From contig JAGTRS010000009.1 of NCBI GenBank assembly GCA_018262195.1, positions 62,001 through 126,000 on the forward strand: a DNA stretch of 64,000 bases, given 5' to 3'. The DNA comes from Pseudomonadota bacterium (lineage in GTDB: Bacteria; Pseudomonadota; Gammaproteobacteria; Burkholderiales; Rhodocyclaceae). Below are positions 51,946 through 59,588 of the stretch, piece by piece. The first letter of the stretch is position 1; the number at the start of each line of letters is the position of its first letter. The translations under genes were made by a program, and so were the position numbers. The notes beneath the pieces were generated by a model. That model worked only from the letters and a program-made list of their open reading frames with translations. It was not told the DNA's origin and made no database searches.

Positions 51946-52494
51946 GTGACCAAATCCACAAAACATGATCAAGAGACCGTGCAGAATGCCGATATGGCAA
52001 CTGAACAGACTCACTCCCCCGGTCGACGTAGACTGATCCAAGGCGCCTCCGTAGCCCCGGTTCTTCTTGTTTCCGGCCGCTCGGCACTGGCCTGCAACCC
52101 TGACACCGATAAATGCGGCCTCTCTCCAATGGCATGGATTTCCGCACACCCGAACAAAGGCCAGGCAGCGATTAACGTGTCACATGCAGTCGGTTGCAAC
52201 TCTTTGGGTAAGAATCCGAACTATTGGACGAGCGTCATCAATACCAGTTCTTATAAAAACCAAACCTTGCCGTTCTATTCGACCAAAACGATCAAGGTGA
52301 TTTTGTATGGCACTGACCAAAAGCTGAAGTACTACTGCGCAGCCTATCTGAATGCAGCAACTAATCCTACTTACGCATTGACGACTGGCGAGGTAGCTAC
52401 ACTATATGGAACCACCGGTAGCAATGGCACCCTTGGCGGACGCGCAACCGACTGGACTGAAGCCAAGATGTTCCTTGAGCAAACTTGGTCATAA
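51946..52494 (+). CDS. Tat-exported protein of unknown function
   Basis: A 182-residue protein from GTG 51946, chosen because CAGGAG (51934-51939) lies 6 bases upstream; ATG 51928 is in frame but would put this site inside the gene. After a hydrophilic start there is a twin-arginine-like signal (SPGRRRLIQGASVAPVLLVSGRSALA), cut probably just before CNPDTDKCG. The mature protein has five cysteines (in CNPDTDKC, GCNSL, YYC) and a Thr/Gly/Ser-rich C-terminal half. I recognise no family. It is the first gene of a sigma-54-driven cassette with a PqqD-like protein and an HprK-like kinase, so it could be their substrate. Confidence 0.72.
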   Translation: MTKSTKHDQETVQNADMATEQTHSPGRRRLIQGASVAPVLLVSGRSALACNPDTDKCGLSPMAWISAHPNKGQAAINVSHAVGCNSLGKNPNYWTSVINTSSYKNQTLPFYSTKTIKVILYGTDQKLKYYCAAYLNAATNPTYALTTGEVATLYGTTGSNGTLGGRATDWTEAKMFLEQTWS

Positions 52495-52542
52495 AAACTG
52501 ACATTTTCCGAACCGCTCACCCCAGCAACGGAACTGCCAAGC

Positions 52543-52752
52543 GTGCTTGAAGTTTTCGAAAAAGGCGATTTCGTTGCTGTAAGTTTTTCTGGCGAAGATG
52601 AATCGACCGTCTTTTTGCCATTCTCCGGCGATATCATGCTCGCCTCGAAAGAGTCGGTATCAGGTTTAGCAGCAGGGAGAAAAGACAAACCTCCTTGCAC
52701 GCTGATACTTCAGGAAACATTGCGCCACCTTGGTGCAGACAGCGATAGTTAG
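52543..52752 (+). CDS. PqqD-like protein of the HPr-rel-A system
   Basis: A 69-residue protein from GTG 52543. ESTVFLPFSGDIMLASKES fits the pattern of the PqqD-related family found beside HprK-related kinase A (beta strand, SG turn, then a helix), and LILQETLRHLGA is the expected C-terminal helix. PqqD-type domains bind peptides as recognition elements in RiPP pathways, so a peptide-chaperone role is possible. The frame is the same as that of the upstream gene and is separated from it only by the TAA at 52492. Between that TAA and the GTG there is no ATG, GTG or TTG, and the ribosome-binding site is weak, so the true start is uncertain. Confidence 0.62.
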   Translation: MLEVFEKGDFVAVSFSGEDESTVFLPFSGDIMLASKESVSGLAAGRKDKPPCTLILQETLRHLGADSDS

Positions 52753-52790
52753 TCGCCCATCTCCCCTCAATTTGCCTATAGAATTGCGGC

Positions 52791-53708
52791 ATGATTTTTC
52801 CGCCACTCGGCGAACTCGCCCCTAGCAAGATCGAAACTAGCCTGCAGGGGCAAGGGGTTTGCATTGCGGTCGGGCCATTTCTGTGTCGAATCACCAGCGA
52901 CACGGGATTACTCTCTAGCCCTCTTCATCAGCTCTATTCGGCATATCCAGCAAGTCTATCCCCCGACATTCTTGTCGACTTTGAGGTCAGCCTGAGACGC
53001 ACCGGACACCCTTTTAACCGCCAAGTTGAATTCCTTTGGGAAGGGAAATCGCCATTTCCCGCCCTGCCATTTTCGCAAACACACCCGCTCTTCGAGTGGG
53101 GACTGAATTGGGCAATTGCCACGCTTTCTGGCAACGATGTCGTTATTCACGCAGCAGTGGTCGAAAAGAATGGATTTGCACTCGTTCTACCAGGCGATCC
53201 AGGAGCCGGGAAAAGCACGCTATGTGCTGCGCTTGCCTTGTCCGACTGGAGATTGCTCTCCGATGAACTAACCATCATTGACCGCCAGACCTTGACTGTG
53301 CGCTCTGTACCCCGCCCGATCAGCCTGAAAGACAAATCGATCAGATTGATTCAGTCGCGCTTTGCCAATGTGCAAATGACCGAACCGATCAGCGAGACTC
53401 GCAAAGGCGATATTGCCTACGCAAAGCCACACGACGACGCAGTCCAGAAAGCCAATCAGCCAGCCCCCATTGGAACAATTCTGTTCCCCAAATACCGCGC
53501 TGGCGCAACGCTAGAAATCATTCCCACAACAAACGCTTTCGCATTGGCCAAATTGCTTGAGAATACCTTCAACGTCGGGCTTCTTGGCAAGGAAGGATTT
53601 GTTGATACGGCAAAGGCTATTGCCAATGCCGCATGCTTTGAAATTACTTACAGCAGCTTTGACGACCTCCTGCCTTGGCTAAATTCAGAATGCCTAGTCA
53701 AACCCTAG
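52791..53708 (+). CDS. HprK-related kinase A
   Basis: A 305-residue protein related to HPr kinase/phosphorylase but of the HprK-related kinase A family. The P-loop is GDPGAGKST (135-143), followed by LCAALALSDWRLLSDELTIIDRQTLTVRSVPRPISLKDKSI, which matches the HprK core. No HPr-like protein or PTS genes are nearby. The family is thought to act on a peptide or protein encoded in its own cassette. It is 38 bases downstream of the PqqD-like gene, and the next gene overlaps its last 19 bases. Confidence 0.84.
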   Translation: MIFPPLGELAPSKIETSLQGQGVCIAVGPFLCRITSDTGLLSSPLHQLYSAYPASLSPDILVDFEVSLRRTGHPFNRQVEFLWEGKSPFPALPFSQTHPLFEWGLNWAIATLSGNDVVIHAAVVEKNGFALVLPGDPGAGKSTLCAALALSDWRLLSDELTIIDRQTLTVRSVPRPISLKDKSIRLIQSRFANVQMTEPISETRKGDIAYAKPHDDAVQKANQPAPIGTILFPKYRAGATLEIIPTTNAFALAKLLENTFNVGLLGKEGFVDTAKAIANAACFEITYSSFDDLLPWLNSECLVKP

Positions 53709-54736
53709 CCGACCTCCTCAGAACCCCCAACACCTCAGCGACACTGGACGAGGCAGGATGGAATTCGGTAATCCGCACAGCACGACAGACTGATCTATTG
53801 GGACAGCTTGGCTCGGCTGTTATGGAAACCCAAAAAAAAGAAACGCTTCATTGGCGAATCCAGCGCGCTTTCAACCTTGAGCTGACGACCGCGCGACGAC
53901 GCAACGAGGCAGCTCTTTGGGAGGTCCGAAATATTCGCAAGCTGATTCCTTCGGAGATACCAATCATCGTTCTTAAAGGCTGCGCCTATGCGCTAGCCAA
54001 TGATCGCAATGCGGCAGGGCGAATGTTCTCTGACATTGACCTGATGGTAGACGCCGACCATCTTGAGAAAGTCGAGTCGGCACTGATTTCAGGGGGCTGG
54101 AAACCGTCCCAAGTCAGCGCATATGACCAAAAATACTACCGCGAATGGATGCATGAAATCCCCCCCATGGAACACGTCCGACGACGCACCACGGTCGATT
54201 TGCACCACGCCATCATTCCTATAGTGTCGCGCTTTGCATTCCCTGCCCAGCAACTGATAGCGGCGGCCATCGAAATACTCCCGGGTGTGTTCATACTAAG
54301 TCCAGCCGACCGGATCATTCACAGCTCAGTCCATGCTTTTCTTGAAGGTGTTCCCACAAAGGCATTGCGGGATATTTACGATATCACCTGCCTGATGAAA
54401 CAGCACTATCCTGACCAACCCCGACCTGAGGAACTTTTAGTCAGAGCTGGTCAATTGGGTCTCGAACAACTGCTCATGGCTGCGCTCGAAGCCTCCGAGA
54501 TTATTTTTGGAAAGCATGTGCGACCGCGTCACCAAACCGTCAAGCACTCCCTGCGCGGCCGCTGCTTGGCGGTCGCCGCCCAAAGCCCGCTCAAGCCCGG
54601 TCAGCTTTTGGGAAACCTGATGGCACATGCGCTACTGGCGCACTCACACTGGATGAAAATGCCTTGGTATCTTCTGATACCACACCTCGCCAGAAAAGCC
54701 TGGATTGGTTTGACGCAGAAAAATACTGCTACCTAG
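53690..54736 (+). CDS. Nucleotidyltransferase-like protein (NTP_transf_5 type) of the HPr-rel-A system
   Basis: A 348-residue protein from ATG 53690; a TTG at 53675 is in frame. The nucleotidyltransferase core reads IPIIVLKGCAYALANDRNAAGRMFSDIDLMVDADHLEKVESALISGGWKPS, with DIDLMV as the metal-binding pair of Asp residues, and RTTVDLHHAIIPI follows. This fold is the third fixed part of the HPr-rel-A cassettes. It may transfer NMP to the exported protein or to a cofactor. A C-terminal part with helices (LAVAAQSPLKPGQLLGNLMAHAL) has no clear assignment. Two tRNA genes on the other strand follow. Confidence 0.82.
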   Translation: MPSQTLADLLRTPNTSATLDEAGWNSVIRTARQTDLLGQLGSAVMETQKKETLHWRIQRAFNLELTTARRRNEAALWEVRNIRKLIPSEIPIIVLKGCAYALANDRNAAGRMFSDIDLMVDADHLEKVESALISGGWKPSQVSAYDQKYYREWMHEIPPMEHVRRRTTVDLHHAIIPIVSRFAFPAQQLIAAAIEILPGVFILSPADRIIHSSVHAFLEGVPTKALRDIYDITCLMKQHYPDQPRPEELLVRAGQLGLEQLLMAALEASEIIFGKHVRPRHQTVKHSLRGRCLAVAAQSPLKPGQLLGNLMAHALLAHSHWMKMPWYLLIPHLARKAWIGLTQKNTAT

Positions 54737-54815
54737 AATTGCCAAGATTCGGAAGAAACTACCTAAACAATTGCAGCCATAGTGCAACTAAGCAATCGAT
54801 GCCGTTTCAGGTTAT

Positions 54816-54892
54816 TGGTGTGCCCGGAGGGACTCGAACCCCCGACCTGCTGCTTAGAAGGCAGCTGCTCTATCCAGTTGAGCTACGGGCAC
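54816..54892 (-). tRNA. tRNA-Arg (anticodon TCT)
   Basis: A 77-base minus-strand tRNA with an encoded 3' CCA. The acceptor arms GTGCCCG/CGGGCAC pair, the D arm has GCTC and GAGC, the anticodon loop reads CTTCTAA in a GCTGC/GCAGC stem, and the T arm has TTCGAGT between GGGGG and CCCTC. The anticodon TCT decodes AGA/AGG arginine codons. It follows the proline tRNA by 23 bases and is probably in the same transcript. Confidence 0.96.
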
Positions 54893-54915
54893 TTGAGGGT
54901 GAAACTAGGAGGGAT

Positions 54916-54992
54916 TGGTCGGGGCGGTGGGATTCGAACTCACGACCCTCTGCTCCCAAAGCAGATGCGCTACCAGACTGCGCTACGCCCCG
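54916..54992 (-). tRNA. tRNA-Pro (anticodon TGG)
   Basis: A 77-base minus-strand tRNA with an encoded 3' CCA. The acceptor arms CGGGGCG/CGCCCCG pair, the anticodon loop is TTTGGGA in a CTGC/GCAG stem, and the T loop is TTCGAAT. The anticodon TGG decodes proline CCN codons. First of the two-gene tRNA operon. Confidence 0.96.
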
Positions 54993-55006
54993 ACACGAGA
55001 GCCCGC

Positions 55007-55012
55007 ATTCTA
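55007..55012 (-). promoter_or_regulatory. Extended -10 element of the tRNA-Pro/tRNA-Arg operon
   Basis: On the minus strand, TGCTAGAAT gives an extended -10 (TGnTAGAAT) about 15 bases ahead of the mature 5' end of tRNA-Pro. A G+C-rich discriminator (GCGGGC) follows. That is the usual form of stable-RNA promoters under stringent control. The -35 match is poor. Confidence 0.6.
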
Positions 55013-55069
55013 GCACCGCCTGAAAAACCGCACCAGATCAAGCGACTATCTTTTTGAAATAAAGAATCC

Positions 55070-55098
55070 TTGCCTGATGGCGGTCTTCATGATATTTA
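55070..55098 (+). promoter_or_regulatory. Likely sigma-70 promoter of dksA
   Basis: TTGCCT at 55070-55075 and TATTTA at 55093-55098, with a 17-base spacer. It lies 33 bases before the dksA ATG at 55132 and divergently faces the tRNA promoter. Both hexamers are only 4/6 matches, so confidence is moderate. Confidence 0.5.
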
Positions 55099-55131
55099 AT
55101 CGCTTTTCTCGTCACTAGGACGCACAAAAAA

Positions 55132-55557
55132 ATGGCAGAAGAACTGCTCCACAAACATTTCGCTCCCTACCAGCCTAAGGCTGGCGAGGATTACATGAGC
55201 GCCAAGCAACTAACGCATTTCCGCAAGATTCTCGAAACGCTCAAGAAGGAATTGAGTGAAGATATCGATCGCACGGTTCATACCATGCAGGATGAAGCTA
55301 CGGTTTTCGCCGACCCGAACGACCGGGCCAGCCAGGAAACTGACATGGCAATTGAACTGCGTAACCGCGACCGCGAACGCAAGTTGATCAAGAAGATTGA
55401 TGAAACGCTTGCCAGCATTGAGAGTGGCGATTATGGCTTCTGCAACAAGTGCGGAGTCGAGATCGGCATCAAGCGCCTGGAAGCTCGCCCGACGGCTACC
55501 CTGTGCATCGATTGCAAGACGCTGGACGAGCTCAAGGAAAAGCAGATGGCGAAGTAA
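55132..55557 (+). CDS. dksA: RNA polymerase-binding transcription factor DksA
   Basis: A 141-residue DksA. The coiled-coil arms run over about residues 20-100, with the tip sequence DPNDRASQETD carrying the two functional acidic residues near the tip (as in DPVDRA of E. coli). The zinc finger is CNKC and CIDC near the end. It binds in the secondary channel of RNA polymerase and, with ppGpp, represses stable-RNA promoters, which fits its divergent position from two tRNA genes. Followed by a strong bidirectional terminator. Confidence 0.97.
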   Translation: MAEELLHKHFAPYQPKAGEDYMSAKQLTHFRKILETLKKELSEDIDRTVHTMQDEATVFADPNDRASQETDMAIELRNRDRERKLIKKIDETLASIESGDYGFCNKCGVEIGIKRLEARPTATLCIDCKTLDELKEKQMAK

Positions 55558-55573
55558 CTTGCCATTTCGTTTA

Positions 55574-55597
55574 GCAACCGATTTTCGGATCGGTTGC
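55574..55597. other. Hairpin after dksA
   Basis: GCAACCGAT and ATCGGTTGC form a 9-bp stem around a 6-base loop, directly after the dksA stop. No T-run follows, so it probably protects the 3' end or cooperates with the terminator at 55605. Confidence 0.55.
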
Positions 55598-55604
55598 ACA
55601 AATA

Positions 55605-55630
55605 CAAAGGGCGCCTTCCGGCGCCCTTTG
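55605..55630. terminator. Bidirectional terminator between dksA and pnp
   Basis: CAAAGGGCGCC (55605-55615) and GGCGCCCTTTG (55620-55630) form an 11-bp stem with loop TTCC. A-rich and T-rich sides (AAATACAAA and TTTGTG) allow termination in both directions, as expected between the converging dksA and pnp genes. Confidence 0.85.
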
Positions 55631-55649
55631 TGCATTCAGACGAAACTGA

Positions 55650-57806
55650 TTACTGCTGCTGTTGCTGTTGTTGCACAGCGGCTTCCGGCGCAGCAGCCGG
55701 CTGGGCAACCGTACCCTCTTCTGCTGCTGCAGCCTTCATCGACAACTTGACGCGACCGCGGTCATCGGTCTCAAGAACCTTGACGCGAACAACCTGTCCT
55801 TCCTTGACGTAGTCTTCGACCTTGTTGACGCGCTCCTGAGCGATCTGGGAGATGTGCAGCAGACCATCCTTGCCCGGCAGCACGGAAACGATCGCACCGA
55901 AGTCTAGAATCTTCAGAACGGTACCTTCGTAGATCTTACCGATCTCGACTTCAGCCGTGATCGCATCGATACGCGAGCGGGCGGCAGCAGCAGCCTCGCC
56001 GCTGGTCGCAGCAATGGTGATCGTGCCGTCATCCTGGATATCGATTGTCGTGCCGGTTTCTTCGGTCAGGGCGCGGATAACAGCACCGCCCTTGCCGATG
56101 ACGTCACGGATCTTTTCCGGATTGATCTTGAAAGTGTACAGACGCGGGGCGTAAGCAGACATCTCTTCACGCGGACCGGCAGCCGATTCCTGCATCAGGT
56201 TCAGGATGTGGATACGAGCTTCCTTAGCCTGGGCCAGTGCAACCTGCATGATTTCCTTGGTGATGCCCTGGATCTTGATATCCATCTGCAGCGCGGTGAT
56301 ACCAGTCGTCGAACCGGCCACCTTGAAGTCCATGTCACCGAGGTGATCTTCGTCACCGAGAATATCGGTCAGCACGGCGAAACGATTGCCGTCCTTGATC
56401 AAACCCATGGCGATACCGGCGACGTGCGCCTTGAGCGGCACACCGGCGTCAAGCAGGGCCAGACAGCCGCCGCAAACAGATGCCATTGAGGAAGAACCAT
56501 TGGATTCGGTGATTTCCGAGACCAGACGCATCGAGTAGGAGAAATCTTCGGGCTTCGGCAGCACGGCGAGCAGCGCGCGCTTGGCCAGACGGCCGTGACC
56601 AATCTCGCGACGCTTCGGCGTACCGACACGACCGCATTCGCCGGTCGCATACGGGGGCATGTTGTAGTGCAGCATGAAGCGGTCACGGTATTCACCAGCC
56701 AGCGCGTCGATGATCTGCTCGTCGCGGTTGGTACCGAGCGTGGCAACAGCCAGCGCCTGGGTTTCGCCGCGGGTGAACAGGGCCGAACCGTGGGTACGCG
56801 GCAGAACGCCAGAACGCATGGTGATCGGACGCACGGTACGCGTGTCGCGACCGTCGATACGCGGAGCACCGGAAAGGATGCGGCCACGCACGATGGAAGC
56901 TTCGATTTCGTGGAACAGGTTGCCGACGGTGTTTTCGTCCGGGGCGCCTTCAGCACCGGTACACAGCGCAGCAACGGCTTCGGCGCGGATGACCTTGACG
57001 GCTTGGCTACGCGTCTGCTTGACGGTGATGTTGTAGGCTTCTTCGAGCTTGGCAGCAACCAGGGCCGACAAGCTGGCAACCAGCGCTTCGTCCTTCGGTG
57101 CAGCTTGCCAATCCCATTCCGGCTTGCCGGCTTCTTCAACCAGTTCGTTGATGGCGTTGATCGCCTTCTGCGATTCGGTATGGCCGAAAACAACGGCACC
57201 GAGCATGATTTCTTCAGACAACTGATCGGCTTCGGACTCAACCATCAACACAGCCGACTCAGTGCCTGCAACAACGAGGTCGAGCTGGCTGGTCTTGAGC
57301 TGGCTCAGGGTCGGGCAGAGGACGTACTGACCGTCGATGTAACCAACGCGAGCAGCGCCAATCGGGCCATTGAACGGGACGCCGGAGATGGCCAAGGCGG
57401 CGGAAGCGCCGATCAGGGCAGGGATATCGGAATCAATTTCCGGGTTCAGGGACATCACGGTAGCGATGACCTGGACTTCATTGTAGAAGCCATCTGGGAA
57501 CAGCGGGCGGATCGGACGGTCGATCAGACGGCAGGTCAGCGTTTCCTTTTCGGAAGGACGGCCTTCGCGCTTGAAGAAACCTCCAGGGATACGGCCAGCA
57601 GCGTAGGTCTTTTCCTGATAATCAACGGTCAGCGGGAAGAAATCCTGACCCGGCTTGGCGTTCTTGGCAGCCACGACGGTAACCAGAACCACGGTTTCTT
57701 CCATGGAAACGAGTACAGCACCACCAGCCTGGCGGGCGACTTCGCCGGTTTCGATGGTGACTTGATGGTCTCCATAGGCGAAGGTCTTTTTAACGACGTT
57801 AAACAT
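55650..57806 (-). CDS. pnp: Polynucleotide phosphorylase
   Basis: A 718-residue 3'-5' exoribonuclease and component of the RNA degradosome. It has two RNase PH domains ([41 protein letters not shown] and the [37 protein letters not shown] catalytic part), a KH domain with [26 protein letters not shown], and an S1 domain ([33 protein letters not shown]). Length is normal. Unusual is the tail QQQQQQQ encoded by CAA/CAG codons. ATG 57806 has AGGAAG upstream. A leader of about 100 bases lies between the rpsO terminator and this gene. Confidence 0.97.
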   Translation of the reverse strand: MFNVVKKTFAYGDHQVTIETGEVARQAGGAVLVSMEETVVLVTVVAAKNAKPGQDFFPLTVDYQEKTYAAGRIPGGFFKREGRPSEKETLTCRLIDRPIRPLFPDGFYNEVQVIATVMSLNPEIDSDIPALIGASAALAISGVPFNGPIGAARVGYIDGQYVLCPTLSQLKTSQLDLVVAGTESAVLMVESEADQLSEEIMLGAVVFGHTESQKAINAINELVEEAGKPEWDWQAAPKDEALVASLSALVAAKLEEAYNITVKQTRSQAVKVIRAEAVAALCTGAEGAPDENTVGNLFHEIEASIVRGRILSGAPRIDGRDTRTVRPITMRSGVLPRTHGSALFTRGETQALAVATLGTNRDEQIIDALAGEYRDRFMLHYNMPPYATGECGRVGTPKRREIGHGRLAKRALLAVLPKPEDFSYSMRLVSEITESNGSSSMASVCGGCLALLDAGVPLKAHVAGIAMGLIKDGNRFAVLTDILGDEDHLGDMDFKVAGSTTGITALQMDIKIQGITKEIMQVALAQAKEARIHILNLMQESAAGPREEMSAYAPRLYTFKINPEKIRDVIGKGGAVIRALTEETGTTIDIQDDGTITIAATSGEAAAAARSRIDAITAEVEIGKIYEGTVLKILDFGAIVSVLPGKDGLLHISQIAQERVNKVEDYVKEGQVVRVKVLETDDRGRVKLSMKAAAAEEGTVAQPAAAPEAAVQQQQQQQ
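55653..55673 (-). repeat. CAG/CAA microsatellite encoding the polyglutamine tail of Pnp
   Basis: Seven consecutive Gln codons (CAA CAA CAG CAA CAG CAG CAG in coding orientation) directly before the pnp stop. A repeat of this kind can change length by slippage. Other Pnp proteins usually end in a short, less regular tail. Confidence 0.85.
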
Positions 57807-57881
57807 AGCTTCCTTTCTCTCTCATCACAATTAACAACAATAACAATAGCTTACGATATCAACAAAGAACAACGGAACAAC

Positions 57882-57918
57882 AAAAGCAAAAAAGCGGCCG
57901 GGAGATTTCCGGGCCGCT
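57882..57918 (-). terminator. Terminator between rpsO and pnp
   Basis: On the minus strand AGCGGCC (57918-57912) pairs with GGCCGCT (57899-57893), followed by a run of six T and TGCTTTTG. It lies 21 bases past the rpsO stop, so it either ends rpsO transcription or attenuates read-through into pnp, as in the classical rpsO-pnp arrangement. Confidence 0.78.
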
Positions 57919-57939
57919 CTTCCTTGGCTACGGTCTAGC

Positions 57940-58209
57940 TTACTTCCGCAGACCGAGGCGGGTAATCAGGGTGCGATAACGCTCGACATCCTTGCCCTTC
58001 AGGTAGTCAAGCAGCTTGCGACGCTGGGAAACCAGGTGCAGCAGACCACGACGGGAGTGATGATCCTTGGAATGCTCTTTGAAGTGCGGAGTCAGGTCGT
58101 TAATGCGTGCGGTCAGCAGCGCAACTTGCACTTCCGGAGAACCGGTGTCACCCTTGGACTGAGCGTAATCGGCGACGATGGACGCCTTGTTTTCGGTGGT
58201 CAATGCCAT
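57940..58209 (-). CDS. rpsO: 30S ribosomal protein S15
   Basis: An 89-residue S15, normal length. The motifs [55 protein letters not shown] are the conserved rRNA-binding helices. It binds 16S rRNA early in small-subunit assembly and represses its own translation in E. coli. Located between truB and pnp in the usual order. Confidence 0.98.
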   Translation of the reverse strand: MALTTENKASIVADYAQSKGDTGSPEVQVALLTARINDLTPHFKEHSKDHHSRRGLLHLVSQRRKLLDYLKGKDVERYRTLITRLGLRK

Positions 58210-58268
58210 TTCAAACTCTCTTTCATTGATGCGACGCTGCCCCAGTTTGATAGAGCCGGCGCCAGTTA

Positions 58269-58290
58269 GAAAATTCCGTCAAAAACGGAA
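58269..58290 (-). terminator. Terminator after truB
   Basis: On the minus strand TTCCGT pairs with ACGGAA around TTTTG (58274-58290) and is followed by TTTTCTAA. It lies about 20 bases past the truB stop, ahead of rpsO. The 6-bp stem is short, so the effect may be partial. Confidence 0.55.
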
Positions 58291-58309
58291 AGCAAAAGAT
58301 TATAACAGT

Positions 58310-59209
58310 TTAATCAGCCAGTTGAACCAGCCTTTTTGGCCAAAGCAAATCACCATGACCCGGCTCGCCAACACCGATCAATCGGCCCTCGGCGTAGACG
58401 CGAATTTTTCCAGCCAACCCTGCCGGCAAGCTAACTGGATTACCATGACGGAAGCGTTCAGCCTCCGGCCCCTCAACAGAAACAATCGGCAAAGATTGCA
58501 GCAGGGCGTCTACAGGTAATAGACACGCCATTCGAGCCACTTCATCCTGTGATTCGAGGTCAGCCAGCGTAACCGCCCTATCGAGGCGAATATCGCCCAC
58601 CACGGTTCGACGCAGCGCGGCCAGATGCGCTCCACACCCCAATGCCTTGCCAATATCAGCCGCCAGCACACGAATGTAGGTGCCCTTGCTGCAGGCAACG
58701 CGCAACGTCAGCGAATCACCCGCAAAATCGAGGCAATCGATGGCAAAAATAGTCACTGCTCTCGGCTCGCGCTCAACTTCGATTCCCTGTCGTGCCAATT
58801 CATAGAGTGGCCGACCATTTCGCTTCAAGGCAGAGTGCATGGGTGGGATCTGCTGAATGTCACCAATAAATTGGGGCAGCACTTCAGAAATCTGCCCCAA
58901 TTGGACATCGACAGCAGCTGTCGACGTCACCTGCCCCTCGGCGTCACCTGAATCAGTCGTAATGCCAAGCTTGACAACGGCTTCATAGGTCTTGTCGGCA
59001 TCAAGCAGATCGGCGGAAAACTTGGTTGCCTCACCGAAACACAATGGGAGCAGGCCGGTAGCCAGAGGATCCAGCGTACCGGTATGACCCCCCTTAGCAG
59101 CCGAAAAAAGGCGACGCGCCTTTTGCAAGGCATCGTTGGAGGTCATGCCCAGCGGCTTGTCGAGCAAGAGAACGCCATCGACCTGTTTCCAGGTCCTTTT
59201 GAATTGCAT
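58310..59209 (-). CDS. truB: tRNA pseudouridine(55) synthase TruB
   Basis: A 299-residue enzyme that makes pseudouridine 55 in the T loop of tRNA. I use ATG 59209, 7 bases after the rbfA stop; an upstream open frame to 59260 lies inside rbfA. The catalytic Asp is in GHTGTLDPLATGLLPLCFGEATKF, and KTYEAVVKLGITTDSGDAEG and VACSKGTYIRVLAADIGKALGCGAHLAALRRT are the characteristic family blocks. A C-terminal PUA-like domain closes the protein (RVYAEGRLIGVGEPG). Confidence 0.96.
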   Translation of the reverse strand: MQFKRTWKQVDGVLLLDKPLGMTSNDALQKARRLFSAAKGGHTGTLDPLATGLLPLCFGEATKFSADLLDADKTYEAVVKLGITTDSGDAEGQVTSTAAVDVQLGQISEVLPQFIGDIQQIPPMHSALKRNGRPLYELARQGIEVEREPRAVTIFAIDCLDFAGDSLTLRVACSKGTYIRVLAADIGKALGCGAHLAALRRTVVGDIRLDRAVTLADLESQDEVARMACLLPVDALLQSLPIVSVEGPEAERFRHGNPVSLPAGLAGKIRVYAEGRLIGVGEPGHGDLLWPKRLVQLAD

Positions 59210-59216
59210 CGGGGAA

Positions 59217-59588
59217 TTACTCTTCCGGCGTCTGGTCGCTGAGCGCGTTGGCTTGATCAATCAGCAACGACAGGCTGGTACCACGCTCGATAGAGCTGTC
59301 GTAGACGAAATGCAGCTCCGGCAGGGTATGGATATGTATACGCTTGCCTAGTTCGCGGCGCAGGAAACCTGCTGCCCGCTTCAGACCACGTTCGATCTCT
59401 TCCAGGTGCTCTGAATTCAAGGTCGCGAAGAAGATCTTTGCATGTGCATAATCAGGTGTTAGCTCAACAGCTGTCAGGCTGACCATCCCAACACGCGGAT
59501 CTTTAAGCTCCGTGCGAATCAAATCGGCCAGGTCGCGGCGCACTTGCTCCGCGACCCGATCACTACGCTGAAAACCCTTTTTCTTCAT
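59217..59588 (-). CDS. rbfA: Ribosome-binding factor A
   Basis: A 123-residue cold-shock ribosome assembly factor. Key stretches are RVAEQVRRDLADLIRTELKDPRVGMVSLTAVELTPDYAHAKIFF and the KH-like ending LGKRIHIHTLPELHFVYDSSIERGTSLSLLI. Length is normal. Its start shares the last base of the infB stop, so it is coupled to infB. Confidence 0.97.
   Translation of the reverse strand: MKKKGFQRSDRVAEQVRRDLADLIRTELKDPRVGMVSLTAVELTPDYAHAKIFFATLNSEHLEEIERGLKRAAGFLRRELGKRIHIHTLPELHFVYDSSIERGTSLSLLIDQANALSDQTPEE

Noticed and set aside
56595..57938. 447-codon plus-strand open frame
   Set aside because: Lies wholly antisense to pnp and its leader; high G+C at third positions of pnp keeps the other strand open. 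No recognisable domain.
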